64,000 bases of DNA from Rheinheimera sp. D18 (lineage in GTDB: Bacteria; Pseudomonadota; Gammaproteobacteria; Enterobacterales; Alteromonadaceae), in NCBI RefSeq assembly GCF_004345025.1, contig NZ_CP037745.1, forward strand, positions 1,922,001 through 1,986,000, written 5' to 3'. Both the position numbers and the translations under genes were made by a program. The notes beneath the pieces are model-generated. The model had not been told where the DNA came from. It saw nothing but the letters and a program-made list of their open reading frames with translations, and searched no databases. Shown piece after piece: positions 8,953 to 18,709 of this stretch; position 1 is the stretch's first letter, and each line of letters starts with the position of its first letter.

Positions 8953-10506
8953 ATGAGAAAAAATTTACCTATAACTAACAATGAAAAAACTTTCTCAGCT
9001 AATAGTAAATTAATATCCGTAACTGACTTAAACGGCACTCTACTTGAGTGTAATGACGATTTTGTTGAGGTAAGCGGCTTTACTAAGCAAGAACTTATTG
9101 GTCAACCACACAATATTATTCGCCATCCAGAGATGCCAGCACAAGCCTTTGCCGTAATGTGGTCGTACATTAAGGCCGGTAAACCTTGGATGGGGATGGT
9201 AAAAAACCGGCGTAAAAATGGCGATTACTACTGGGTAGATGCCTACGTTACTCCTGTAACTGAACGGGGCAAGGTAGTGGGTTATGAATCTGTGCGTTCC
9301 TGCCCAACCCGCGAAGATGTGGCGCGTGCCGAAGCCTTATATGCCAATATAAATGCAGGTAAAAAAACGTCAGCAATAATTCAAATTACCGCGCCGCAGC
9401 TATTACTTGGTTTAGCCGTTGTGGTGTCAGCAGCACTGTTTATCAACGATTATCGCACCTTAGCTGAGGTCGCCTTTGCTAGTTTTATTGGCCTTTATAT
9501 TCTTATTAGCACTTATCGTAGTAAAACCAACTTATTCAGCCTTACTAAACTATTAACGACCAGTTTTACCGACGATTTAGCTACTAAAACCTATACTGAT
9601 GCTAGCGGTGATCTGGGCAAATTAACGGTGGCTATTTTAAGTCAGAAGGCGCATTTAGGCACGGTTATTTCTCGAATTGAAAACGCGGCTAAGCATGTTG
9701 CTAGCGAATCCGACATTGGCCATAAGTTAACGCTAAAAACCTGTGAAGAAATAGAACGACAGCAAGCTGAAACTTTCCAAGTTGCCACCGCAATGAACGA
9801 AATGACCACCACTATTGCCGAAGTAGCTAAACATGTATCAGAAACCGCAAACCATGCTGAAGTTGCTAACGAGTTGTCATTGCAAGGCAACCAAGTTGCC
9901 GAAACAACTCGGCAGTCTATTCACCGGCTTAGAGACACCGTGGCTAACATTGCCACCTCGGTAGCTGAAGTATCAGAGCAAACCGCACTGATTGCTCAAG
10001 CTGCGCAAATTATCGAGCAAATTGCCGACCAAACAAACTTATTAGCGCTTAATGCTGCAATAGAAGCCGCCAGAGCTGGCGAGCAAGGTCGAGGCTTTGC
10101 GGTGGTTGCAGACGAAGTGCGAAACTTAGCTAAACGTACGCAAGAATCTACCCGTGATATCTACACTATTGTAAAAGCGCTGACTAGCAAAGCACACAAT
10201 GCGGTAGACACCGCCAATTTAGGGGCAAAAGCCGCCGATGACGGTTTAGAGCAAGTGGTGCAAAGCGGTAAAATGCTAAGTGGTATTACTAACGCCGTTG
10301 AACAAATTGCCCATATGGCGACGCAGATGGCGGCAGCTGTTGAACAGCAAGCGCATGTCGCTGATGATATTAACCGCCAAGTTGTTAATATTTCTGACTT
10401 AGCAAGTACCAGCTCCGCGACAGCAAATCACACAACAGATTCTATCACCTTGCTTAAAACTACCGCCGATGAGCTACATGAACTTGTTGTACGTTTTAAA
10501 CAATAA
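8953..10506 (+). CDS. Aer-like PAS chemoreceptor
   Basis: A methyl-accepting chemotaxis protein of 517 residues. An N-terminal PAS domain (about 18-125, [24 protein letters not shown]) resembles the FAD-binding PAS of Aer redox/oxygen receptors. A short membrane hairpin follows at about 140-185, without a periplasmic domain. The C-terminal half is the signalling coiled coil with the hairpin tip [20 protein letters not shown]. Such receptors sense cell energy or redox state from inside. The next gene starts 48 bases on and may be cotranscribed. Ligand cannot be read from sequence. Confidence 0.9.
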   Translation: MRKNLPITNNEKTFSANSKLISVTDLNGTLLECNDDFVEVSGFTKQELIGQPHNIIRHPEMPAQAFAVMWSYIKAGKPWMGMVKNRRKNGDYYWVDAYVTPVTERGKVVGYESVRSCPTREDVARAEALYANINAGKKTSAIIQITAPQLLLGLAVVVSAALFINDYRTLAEVAFASFIGLYILISTYRSKTNLFSLTKLLTTSFTDDLATKTYTDASGDLGKLTVAILSQKAHLGTVISRIENAAKHVASESDIGHKLTLKTCEEIERQQAETFQVATAMNEMTTTIAEVAKHVSETANHAEVANELSLQGNQVAETTRQSIHRLRDTVANIATSVAEVSEQTALIAQAAQIIEQIADQTNLLALNAAIEAARAGEQGRGFAVVADEVRNLAKRTQESTRDIYTIVKALTSKAHNAVDTANLGAKAADDGLEQVVQSGKMLSGITNAVEQIAHMATQMAAAVEQQAHVADDINRQVVNISDLASTSSATANHTTDSITLLKTTADELHELVVRFKQ

Positions 10507-10553
10507 CTGAGATGCGCACTATTGCCGTGTTTTATTTAAGGAATGTGTAATAA

Positions 10554-13430
10554 ATGCGAGCTTTTTTATACAGTAAAAATATATTCCCGCTATTTTTTCT
10601 GGCTCTAAGCGCGATAGCCGTTATCGCGCTATCAATTGTTATGCAATTTTTACAATTACAGATTGTGCATTTATGGGTAACCCATCTAACTCTAGAATTA
10701 ATCTCGGTATTTGTCGCAATTTCGGTTGTCGCCGTTATTTTTCAGCGCAAAGATCCGGACAAAAGTAGCTTTAGTAATACTATTGTGTTCGGTTTTAGCT
10801 GTATTGCTTTACTCGATTATTTTCATACTCTGTCTTATCCCGGTATGCCTAATTTATTTACTGCTAGCTCGCCGGAAAAAGCCATTGTCTTTTGGCTATT
10901 TGCGCGCAGCATTGAGCTACTTACCTTTATCGCCATCGCTTTTAAACTGAAGCTAAAAGGCCGCAAGCTGAACTGGCTTTTGGCTGCCATTGCATTAAGT
11001 ACATTGATATTTTATATAAACATTTATCATTCTCAGCTGTTACCACCCACCTTTGATCCCGCTACCGGCGTGACTGACTTTAAAACCAATGCCGAATATA
11101 GCTTCTTTATCGGTTATGCATTATTAACCGGGTTGTATTGGTATCAATATACTCGCAGCCACTTTAGCCAACATCTGTATTTTGCTGCAGCCAGCTTTGC
11201 AATGGCACTATGCGCATTAACGTTAACTCACTATCTAACCACCTCAGACTTTGCCCTGCTACTGGGGCACTTATTTAAAATCGTATCCGCAATATTTATT
11301 TATATGGCTATTTATTGGCACGAAATAAAACGCCCGTACCAACTCGCTCACATTGCCGAACAAAAAACCGATAAAAAAGAATTAGAACTGCAAACTATTT
11401 TAGAAAGTATGCCGCTAGGTGTCGTACGTTTTGATCAATCGTTAAAGCTGCTATATACCAATAGCTTTGCAAAAAACATGTCGCATATTTTTAAAGGTTC
11501 GCAAGTTGATCAACATCTCTCTGACGTATTTCCAGCAAAGATCGCATCACTGTGGCAACAACATTGCGTTCAAGCACTCTCTGGTAAAAAAGCCGAGTTT
11601 TATTACGATTATATTTTTGCCGAAAATGTACAGGTTTATCGCGAAATTATTATTGTTCCTGAAATAAATCTTGCAGGGAAAACCGACACTATTCTTTGCT
11701 TAGTCATTGATTCATCAGAAAAAGAGCATGCCAAACGTAAAGAATTAATAGCACTACGTGAAACAGAAAAATTAAGGCGAGCGCTAGACGAACACGCCAT
11801 CGTCGCTTATACCGATATTCGTGGCATTATTACCTCGGTTAACGATAAGTTTTGTCAGATCTCTCAGTACTCACGACAAGAGCTAATTGGCAATAGTCAT
11901 CAGCTCATTAATTCAAAATACCATCCCCGAAGCTTCTTTAAAGACATGTGGTTAAGCATTAGCACCGGTAAAATTTGGCAGGGTGAAATATGCAATAAAG
12001 CTAAAGATGGTAGCTTGTACTGGGTAAATACTACCATAGTGCCATTTTTAAATGACCGCGGAAAACCAGAGCAATATATTGCTATTCGCGCCGAGATTAC
12101 CGAGCGCAAATTGGCCGAACAAGAAGCTCTGCGCCTAGCTTATTATGATGAACTCACATCACTGCCTAATCGACGTTTATTAAAAGAACAATTAGAGCGT
12201 AGCATTAACAACAGTGAACCTAATACCGCGAATGTTCATGCTTTACTGCTTATCGATTTAGATAATTTTAAAGATGTAAACGACTCGTTAGGCCATGCTA
12301 TGGGCGACGAACTGCTAAAACAAGTGGCTATGCGCCTGCAACACAGCACCTATGCAAACCAAACGATTGCTCGGCTAGGTGGCGACGAATTTGTAATTTT
12401 AATTGCTAACTTAGCCACCAGCAAACAAGAGGCATCGATTAAAGCCGGCGATCAAGCAGAGCATATCCGCGTAGCCTTATCCGAGCCCTATACGCTTGAA
12501 AACGAAATAGTCTCGGTTACACCCAGTATTGGCGTTACCTTGTTAGATAGCACAGTATGCGATGCGGCAGAGTTTTTAAAACAAGCCGATATTGCCATGT
12601 ATCAATCTAAGGCTCGGGGTAGAAATCAAGTTACCTTCTTTGACCCACAGCTACAATTTGCACTAAACCAACGCAACGACATTTTACGCGAGTTGGTCCA
12701 CGCTACAGATAAACAAGAGCTGATACTTTACTACCAACCTATATACAACCAACAGAAAGCAATAGTCGGTACAGAGGCCTTAATTCGCTGGAACAACAGC
12801 CGGTTAGGCATGGTACCGCCAGATCAGTTTATTCCGGTTGCCGAGCAAGCCAATCATATTCTTGTAATTGGTAATTGGGTTTTACATACCGCCTGTCAGC
12901 AATTACAACAATGGGCTAGCGATAAACAGCGTGCACACTGGACTATTGCGGTAAACATTAGCGCGAAGCAGCTACAACAAAAAGATTTTGTCGACATAGT
13001 GACAACCGCACTAACACAATACCAGGTGCCGCCACAACGTTTAAAGCTTGAGATAACAGAAAGCATGTTGCAGGAAGATGTTGATAATACTATTGCAGCA
13101 ATGAGCAAACTGCGTGAAATAGGCGTACGCTTCTCATTAGACGATTTTGGTACTGGCTACTCTTCACTAAGCTACCTAACCAAATTACCCATAGACACGC
13201 TGAAAATTGACCGCTCTTTTGTTGATAATATGATTAACAGCAAAGAAGACACCGCCGTTGTAAAAGCGATACTGTCATTGGCTGCCAGCTTAAAGTTAGA
13301 GGTTGTGGCCGAAGGTGTAGAAACCGCAGAGCAAATGGCGTTTTTAATTAGCGCCGGTTGTCAAAATTATCAAGGTTATTTACTTAGCAAGCCGTTACCT
13401 ATTGAACAGCTACTACTGCTCGACAGCTAA
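10554..13430 (+). CDS. MASE3-PAS-GGDEF-EAL cyclic-di-GMP protein
   Basis: A 958-residue membrane sensor. About seven hydrophobic segments in residues 1-265 contain FHTLSYPGMPNLF and FWLFARSIEL, typical of the MASE3 sensor. Two PAS domains follow (about 275-385 and 410-520), then a GGDEF domain with intact RLGGDEFVILIA (about 615) and an EAL domain starting GTEALIRWNN (about 742) with later DDFGTGYSS and AEGVET motifs. Both catalytic motifs look intact, so either c-di-GMP synthesis or breakdown is possible. It may set sessile/motile state in response to a membrane-linked cue. Confidence 0.92.
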   Translation: MRAFLYSKNIFPLFFLALSAIAVIALSIVMQFLQLQIVHLWVTHLTLELISVFVAISVVAVIFQRKDPDKSSFSNTIVFGFSCIALLDYFHTLSYPGMPNLFTASSPEKAIVFWLFARSIELLTFIAIAFKLKLKGRKLNWLLAAIALSTLIFYINIYHSQLLPPTFDPATGVTDFKTNAEYSFFIGYALLTGLYWYQYTRSHFSQHLYFAAASFAMALCALTLTHYLTTSDFALLLGHLFKIVSAIFIYMAIYWHEIKRPYQLAHIAEQKTDKKELELQTILESMPLGVVRFDQSLKLLYTNSFAKNMSHIFKGSQVDQHLSDVFPAKIASLWQQHCVQALSGKKAEFYYDYIFAENVQVYREIIIVPEINLAGKTDTILCLVIDSSEKEHAKRKELIALRETEKLRRALDEHAIVAYTDIRGIITSVNDKFCQISQYSRQELIGNSHQLINSKYHPRSFFKDMWLSISTGKIWQGEICNKAKDGSLYWVNTTIVPFLNDRGKPEQYIAIRAEITERKLAEQEALRLAYYDELTSLPNRRLLKEQLERSINNSEPNTANVHALLLIDLDNFKDVNDSLGHAMGDELLKQVAMRLQHSTYANQTIARLGGDEFVILIANLATSKQEASIKAGDQAEHIRVALSEPYTLENEIVSVTPSIGVTLLDSTVCDAAEFLKQADIAMYQSKARGRNQVTFFDPQLQFALNQRNDILRELVHATDKQELILYYQPIYNQQKAIVGTEALIRWNNSRLGMVPPDQFIPVAEQANHILVIGNWVLHTACQQLQQWASDKQRAHWTIAVNISAKQLQQKDFVDIVTTALTQYQVPPQRLKLEITESMLQEDVDNTIAAMSKLREIGVRFSLDDFGTGYSSLSYLTKLPIDTLKIDRSFVDNMINSKEDTAVVKAILSLAASLKLEVVAEGVETAEQMAFLISAGCQNYQGYLLSKPLPIEQLLLLDS

Positions 13431-13460
13431 ATATACCAAGCTAGGCATAGCGAGAAAGGC

Positions 13461-13673
13461 CTAGTTGACCAGTTCAATACAATCTATTGGGCACACCGCA
13501 ATGCAAGTGGGTTTATCATAAAAACCCACACACTCAGTACAAAGCTCAGCAGCCACCTGATAATGTTGTTCGCCTAAACTAATTGCATCGTTTGGGCACT
13601 CTGGCACACACATATCGCAATTAATACATGAAACGTCTATTAGTGCAGGCAATTTCGCCCCTATAATGCTCAA
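13461..13673 (-). CDS. yfhL: YfhL-like 2[4Fe-4S] ferredoxin
   Basis: A 70-residue ferredoxin with two cluster motifs, CINCDMCVPECPNDA and CTECVGFYDKPTCIAVCP. The longer spacing in the second motif is the mark of the YfhL/Alvin-type ferredoxin. It is an electron carrier. The ATG at 13673 has no clear ribosome site; a TTG at 13652 just before PALIDVSCINC would match family length better. In E. coli a link between YfhL-type ferredoxin and Fe-S-dependent tRNA hydroxylation has been suggested. trhP lies 1 kb away here, which may or may not matter. Confidence 0.9.
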   Translation of the reverse strand: MSIIGAKLPALIDVSCINCDMCVPECPNDAISLGEQHYQVAAELCTECVGFYDKPTCIAVCPIDCIELVN

Positions 13674-13776
13674 AGCGGTAAAAAAAAAGTAGTATGCTTA
13701 TTCAAACACATTACCGTTAACATAGGTTTGATCTCTATCAACAAGGTCGACAGCAACGAGTATAAAGGAGCTGGAA

Positions 13777-14703
13777 ATGTATAAAATAATCAGTTTATGC
13801 GTATTTTTAATTATGGCTTTTGTTAACTTAGCCAGCGCAAGCACTGCAGATTTAACGGCCATTTCTTTAAAACAATTTCCAGAGCTCTCAACAATAAACT
13901 TAAGCGCCGTGCCGGCGAATAAACCGTTATATATTAAAATGTGGGCGACCTGGTGCAAACCCTGTATGGAACAGATGCCGCATTTTCAACAGCTTTATCA
14001 ACAGTATGGCGATAAAGTTAACTTCGTTGCTGTTAACATTGATATTAATGAAAAACCCGAAGAAATAGCCAAGGTTATTGCTCGCTTTGGTTTAACCATG
14101 CCAGTTTGGATAGATGATCAAGGCAAGCTAGCGCTAGAGTTAGGCCTTGTTGGTACGCCGTTTTCTGTATTAATGAATAGCCAATGGCAACAGGTTTATA
14201 CTAGTCACGAGTCAGATAATGTATTAGACGGCTTTATACAGCGTTTAGCGCAGGGACAAAATTTAATTGCACAAGACGGCGAAAAAGCCAGCCCAGAACA
14301 ACAGCAGCAGCTAGTTGCCCCCTACCTTAACGGTGAGCAGTATCTATTTTTTACTGCTACTTGGTGTGATTGGTATTTGGCCGAATCTCGTCCTGACATG
14401 TCAAAAAGCTGTATTCAAGCGCAGCAGCAACTAAACGCCATAGCGCTGCAATTGCCGAACAGCAACTGGCATGGCATTGTTAATAATTTATGGACAGATC
14501 AACAAGCGCTTACTGATTTTAATCAGCAGTATGCAATGAAAGTACCCTTTAGTATTGATAACAGCGGTGCGCTATTTCAACATTTTAACGTGCGCAGTAT
14601 CCCAGTATTATTAAAACTAAAAGACGGCAAGGTGTTAGCTGAAATTAAAGACTTTTCAAACCCTACCGCCGTTATACAACAGCTACAGCAGTTACAGCGG
14701 TAA
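13777..14703 (+). CDS. Periplasmic protein with two thioredoxin-like domains
   Basis: A 308-residue secreted protein with signal peptide ISLCVFLIMAFVNLASA. The first thioredoxin-like domain (about 30-165) has an intact TlpA-type active site WATWCKPC. A second domain (about 180-305) keeps the fold pattern TATWCDWY...IPVLLKLKDGKVL but lacks the second cysteine of the CxxC. The first domain could act as a thiol-disulfide reductase in the periplasm; the second may only bind a client. It stands alone and overlaps the 3' end of trhP by 12 bases. Confidence 0.8.
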   Translation: MYKIISLCVFLIMAFVNLASASTADLTAISLKQFPELSTINLSAVPANKPLYIKMWATWCKPCMEQMPHFQQLYQQYGDKVNFVAVNIDINEKPEEIAKVIARFGLTMPVWIDDQGKLALELGLVGTPFSVLMNSQWQQVYTSHESDNVLDGFIQRLAQGQNLIAQDGEKASPEQQQQLVAPYLNGEQYLFFTATWCDWYLAESRPDMSKSCIQAQQQLNAIALQLPNSNWHGIVNNLWTDQQALTDFNQQYAMKVPFSIDNSGALFQHFNVRSIPVLLKLKDGKVLAEIKDFSNPTAVIQQLQQLQR

Positions 14704-15969
14704 CTGCTTAATCAGCATCGCGTACTGTAAATCTATCGTTTGCGGTAGATGTACTAATAACTGATAGCAGGCACCTGGCGCCAGCAGTATATCGTGATGC
14801 TGGCTGTCTTTTAACCCCGTTAATTTAAAGCTGACATTGCCGCTCGGTGTCATAACCAGCAAGCTGTCGCCTACGGCAAACCGGTTTTTTACTTCAACTA
14901 AGGCATAGCCTTGTGCGTCTTGCTGGCCGATAAACTCTGCCACTAATAGTTGCTCACCAGCGCTGTGGCTAGTGTCATAATTTTGCGTATCTTGCGGTTT
15001 ATGGCGGCGTAAAAAGCCTTCGGTAAAACCGCGGTTTGCCATGCCCTCTAATTGATACAACAGGTTGGTATCAAACGGCTTGCCTGCAGCGGCATCGTCA
15101 ATGGCTTGGCGATACACTTGCGCCGTGCGAGCGACATAATAGGGCGATTTAGTACGGCCTTCTATTTTTAACGAACTTACGCCCATCGCGGTTAATGCAG
15201 CTACCTGTTCAACACCACGCAGGTCTTTAGAATTTAAAATATAAGTACCATGTAAATCTTCATCAATGGCCATCAGCTCGCCGGGGCGGCCCTGCTCTTC
15301 TAATAAAGCCGGTGTACTAATGGGCTTAAATTGCCCTACTTCATCTTCTTCAGCGCTATGAACCTTATACGGCCAGCGACAACTATTAGTGCAAGCACCC
15401 TGATTAGGATCGCGCTTATTAATATAACCTGACAACAAACAGCGCCCCGAATAGGCCATACACAGTGCGCCGTGAATAAACACCTCTAACTGCATATCAG
15501 GTACTTGCCGGCAAATTTCGGCAATTTCATCTACTGCTAGCTCGCGCGATAAAATAACTCGTTCAACATTGTGGCTTTGCCAAAATTTTACTGCTGCCCA
15601 GTTTACCGTATTAGCCTGTACCGATAAGTGCAGTGCTATTTTAGGGAAATGCTGCTGTAATAAATAAATAACACCGGGATCAGACACAATTAGCGCATCG
15701 GGCTTTAGTGCCACCACGGCGGCCATATCCTTAACAAAGTGCGTAAGTTTGCTGTTGTGCGGCGCAATATTTACCACTACATAAAACTTTTTATTAAGTG
15801 CATGGGCTTCATCAATACCGGTTTTTAGGCTGGCTAAATCAAAGTCGTTATTGCGCACCCGCAAGCTGTAACGGGGTTGCCCCGCGTATACCGCATCGGC
15901 GCCATAGGCAAAGGCTAAGCGCATGGCTTTTAAACTGCCGGCAGGAGAAAGTAATTCAGGTTTAAACAT
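14692..15969 (-). CDS. trhP: tRNA hydroxylation protein TrhP (peptidase U32 family)
   Basis: Also called YegQ. TrhP makes 5-hydroxyuridine at position 34 of certain tRNAs using prephenate and an Fe-S cluster. The 425-residue protein begins MFKPELLSPAGSLKAMRLA, has the U32 core VFIHGALCMAYSGRCLLS and the cluster cysteines around QGACTNSCRWPY, and a C-terminal barrel-like extension. Length fits TrhP rather than the shorter UbiU/UbiV. A second U32 gene, ubiU, lies at the far right of the window. Confidence 0.9.
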   Translation of the reverse strand: MFKPELLSPAGSLKAMRLAFAYGADAVYAGQPRYSLRVRNNDFDLASLKTGIDEAHALNKKFYVVVNIAPHNSKLTHFVKDMAAVVALKPDALIVSDPGVIYLLQQHFPKIALHLSVQANTVNWAAVKFWQSHNVERVILSRELAVDEIAEICRQVPDMQLEVFIHGALCMAYSGRCLLSGYINKRDPNQGACTNSCRWPYKVHSAEEDEVGQFKPISTPALLEEQGRPGELMAIDEDLHGTYILNSKDLRGVEQVAALTAMGVSSLKIEGRTKSPYYVARTAQVYRQAIDDAAAGKPFDTNLLYQLEGMANRGFTEGFLRRHKPQDTQNYDTSHSAGEQLLVAEFIGQQDAQGYALVEVKNRFAVGDSLLVMTPSGNVSFKLTGLKDSQHHDILLAPGACYQLLVHLPQTIDLQYAMLIKQLPL

Positions 15970-16166
15970 GGCTAACGGCTCACAAGATAATACAGCGCGC
16001 TAGTGTAGCGCGCGTAACAAGCTGGATATTGATATGTCGCAATACTTAGTTAGTCAGCATAAGGTTCATGCTATTAACATTGCACTACGGCAGCTTTTAC
16101 CGACGATTTTAAACCTGCGGCAAAATTATTAAGCCGCTCGGTTCGGCTATCGCTAGGCAACACGAC

Positions 16167-17339
16167 CTAAATTATTAAGCTAGGGTTAGCGTGCAATGAG
16201 GCAAATAGACAATCACCAATATCAGAAATAAACGGCACCGTTAAGCTACCTTTACTCAGCTGCTTATCAAGCTGTTGCACTACAGAAGTAGCACTTAACG
16301 CCTGAGCCTTTGGTTGGGCTTGGTTTAACTTGGGTATTAAGGCACTAAAGGGGGCTATTGGCTGCAATAGTAGCGCCTGTAGTAACGGCTTTAACGCAAC
16401 ATCGGTATAATTCTCTTTGCCAATAACTAATTGCTGCTGTCCTAACTCAATTAGCTTTTCTGCTGGGAAAAATTCGGCATTAGCAGCAAAGTTGCTATCA
16501 GTTTTAATTACGCCAATTTGTAATATTAGATCAGCCTCTCGCAATAACTGTGCTGGGCGCGTATCGGTTTTATCTAAAAACACACCTTGGTATTGCGCCT
16601 GTTGTTGGTTAAAGCAGGCTCGGCCCATTAAAGTACTAACAAAAGGGATATTAAGCGTCGCCGCTAAGGCTTCTAGCTCGGCTACAGCACCAAAACGACG
16701 TACATCAACACCGGCCAGAATAACTGGATTTTGTGCGTAATTTAATTGTTCTGCTAAATGCTCAGCCGCTAGCGTAAGCGCTGCAATATCAGGTTGTGGC
16801 GCAGTGTACATAGCGGCAACTGTGGTATTAAACAACACGGCATCGCGAGGTATTTCAATTAACACCGGTAAGTTTTGCTCTTTCGCGGTTTTAAACGCCA
16901 AGCGAATATCGTTACCAGCGCGCTCTGGGTTATCTAAACGCACTTGGCAGGCTGTTATTTCTCGATAAATATCACGCTGCGAATCAATGTGTTTTGCTTG
17001 GTGATGAATTTGTAAACCGCTATTAATTTCAGCCACACTTGGAAACCCAGCAATAACCACTAAGGGTACGTGTTCAACATAGGCTTGGGCTACCGCATTA
17101 ACCGCATTGAGGGCGCCAGCGCCATAAGTAAGCAGCACAACTGACGGATTATTACTAATACGCGCCGCGGCATCAGCGGCAAATACCGCCGAGGGTTCAT
17201 GACTTAAATAGTACAAGGGTAACTGATTTCGCTGCTGTAATTGTTCAAACAACGGCAATACAAAGTCACCTGGAATACCAAACAACTGTTTTACACCAAA
17301 TAAGTCTAGCTCTTGCAGCAGTGCGTCGACCAATAACAT
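16167..17339 (-). pseudogene. Truncated ThDP-dependent decarboxylase (indolepyruvate/pyruvate decarboxylase type)
   Basis: The protein has the N-terminal Pyr domain with the catalytic glutamate region SHEPSAVFAADAAARI and TYGAGALNAVNAVAQAYVEHVPLVVIAGFPS, then the middle domain. It stops about 390 residues in, at DIGDCLFASLHANPSLII, just as the PP domain begins. The GDG-N~26-N motif that holds ThDP-Mg is absent, while full family members have about 550 residues. The ATG at 17339 has GGAG six bases upstream. The stop lies at a 12-base direct repeat (AAATTATTAAGC, 16123 and 16169), possibly a deletion scar. Probably inactive. Confidence 0.8.
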
Positions 17340-17399
17340 AAACATCTCCGTTTTATTCAGTGCGAATAGACCAAGCGATTTTAGTATTGGTATATATAA

Positions 17400-17427
17400 C
17401 AAAATTGCCCCGCAATAATACGGGGCA
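17400..17427 (-). terminator. Rho-independent terminator
   Basis: On the minus strand GCCCCG-tattattg-CGGGGC is followed by AATTTTGTT. It lies 25 bases past the stop of the small Moco-fold gene and separates it from the truncated decarboxylase gene downstream. Confidence 0.7.
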
Positions 17428-17452
17428 TAAGGGGTATAACTAAGGCGAGGTA

Positions 17453-17995
17453 TTAGTCGGCTATGCGCACAACGTCAATTTGCTTTAACCAGCGCACATG
17501 GCGTGGGCCGGTACGAGTGTCTTTGCTTGATACCATAGCAATACGCCCCTCAAAGTCGTTTAACGCTGCGCCGTCTTTTTCAAAAAACACCAAAACCCCC
17601 TCACCTATAGGTGAATTAAATAACTCGTTCCATGAAAACACCGCTTTATAATCATCACTGGCGGTAGCAATAATGATAATTTTTTTCAGCTCATTATGCT
17701 CACGAGAAATGATCTTCGCCTTTTGTAAAATGTCGGTTAGCAATACGCCTTTAAAGCTTTCTAACTGGCCTTTATTTTCGCCAGATTGACAAATAAGTGG
17801 CACATTACCATCTTGATGCAGCGTAAACTCACTGGCTAATTGTGCTACGTTTAAACTTAACGGCTGTTCAACATGGCCACTGACTTTCAATGTTTCAGTA
17901 ACAAAGGTAGCAGGCGCTTGTTGTTTTGCGCTTAGCGGCACAGACATCAAAGTTAAGCCTACCAGTAATGTTGCTAGTTTAATGATATTGTTCAT
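17453..17995 (-). CDS. Small secreted Moco-binding-fold protein (sulfite oxidase-like domain)
   Basis: A 180-residue protein with signal peptide TLLVGLTLMSVPLSAK. The mature part resembles a short version of the oxidoreductase molybdopterin-binding domain: PLSLNVAQLASEF, FKGVLLTDILQKA, YKAVFSWNELFNSP and the C-terminal GPRHVRWLKQIDVV. The cysteine of PLICQSGENKGQLE lies where Moco enzymes have their Mo-ligand loop, but similar small proteins may bind no cofactor. It is 15 bases downstream of the TonB receptor remnant and so would share its ModE-type operator. Function unknown; a periplasmic role with molybdate or Moco is inference. Confidence 0.7.
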   Translation of the reverse strand: MNNIIKLATLLVGLTLMSVPLSAKQQAPATFVTETLKVSGHVEQPLSLNVAQLASEFTLHQDGNVPLICQSGENKGQLESFKGVLLTDILQKAKIISREHNELKKIIIIATASDDYKAVFSWNELFNSPIGEGVLVFFEKDGAALNDFEGRIAMVSSKDTRTGPRHVRWLKQIDVVRIAD

Positions 17996-18010
17996 AATTA
18001 TTGCTCCAGA

Positions 18011-18470
18011 TTAAAATTTATAATAAAGATTAGTAAACCAACTACGCCCAGCAGCAGGAAAGCCCTCAGCTAGCGCATAATTTTTGTCAGTTAAATTATT
18101 AACACCCAGAGACCACTGCCAATTAGGCGCAAATTGATAGTTAGCTTTAGCGTTAAGCAAAGTAAAACCGGCTAGCTCAACGGTATTTGAAGCAAAACGT
18201 TCGCTATTGTATTCCGCCTGCAGCAATAGGCTTAATGGCTCTATTGGCTGCCATTGGCCATGCAGTAGTACTTTATGTTTTGGCATATCGGTTACCCGAT
18301 TGGTTGACCCCGACTTATTTTTTATCTTGGTGTAGGTATAGTTTCCGCCGACGGTTAGGCTGCTATATAAAGCATGCTGCATACCTAATTCAATACCGCT
18401 ACTTTCAACACGACCAATATTTTGCATCTGCGATAAAATGCCAGACACGTTGGCTACCGCGCTTTGTCAT
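18011..18470 (-). pseudogene. TonB-dependent receptor, only the C-terminal barrel strands remain
   Basis: The frame reads NIGRVESSGIELGMQHALY, then alternating hydrophobic strands and LNAKANYQFAPNWQWSLGVNNLTDKNYALAEGF, ending in WFTNLYYKF with the terminal Phe of outer-membrane proteins. Only about 145 of the usual 600-700 residues are present. Upstream, an ATG at 18470 with GGGAG before it (ATGACAAAGCGC) is in another frame. This looks like the original start fused to the 3' end by a large deletion near 18460. A ModE-type operator lies 50 bases further upstream, suggesting the intact gene took up a molybdenum compound. Confidence 0.8.
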
Positions 18471-18520
18471 ACCCTACTCCCGTTATGCAAGAAAACGTGT
18501 AATACCGTGGTTAACACCAT

Positions 18521-18544
18521 CGATATATACCTCAGTATATTGCG
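18521..18544 (-). promoter_or_regulatory. ModE-type operator upstream of the TonB receptor remnant
   Basis: The site reads CGATATATA-CCTCAG-TATATTGCG, a very close match to the ModE consensus CGnTATATA-N6-TATATnnCG. It shares 19 of 24 positions with the block upstream of modA. The region around it, 18471-18709, holds no gene: it contains the operator, remnants of the receptor 5' end, and a weak AACCG/CGGTT hairpin near 18650. Confidence 0.75.
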
Positions 18545-18709
18545 CTTTACGGCAAATAATGACAACGCTACCGAAGTGATAGCGCAGCTAAGCAAAAGTT
18601 ACTCACTTTAGGGTATATGACAAAGGAGATAATTTAAGGTCGACATAAGAGAACCGATTTGCGCTAAGCCAACCGGTTTGTTTAATCGCATGCAGTTTTT
18701 AAAGTTTGA

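Noticed and set aside
18187-18579. 130-codon plus-strand frame across the TonB remnant
   Set aside because: It is antisense to a recognisable outer-membrane barrel fragment and has no matching motif or ribosome site.
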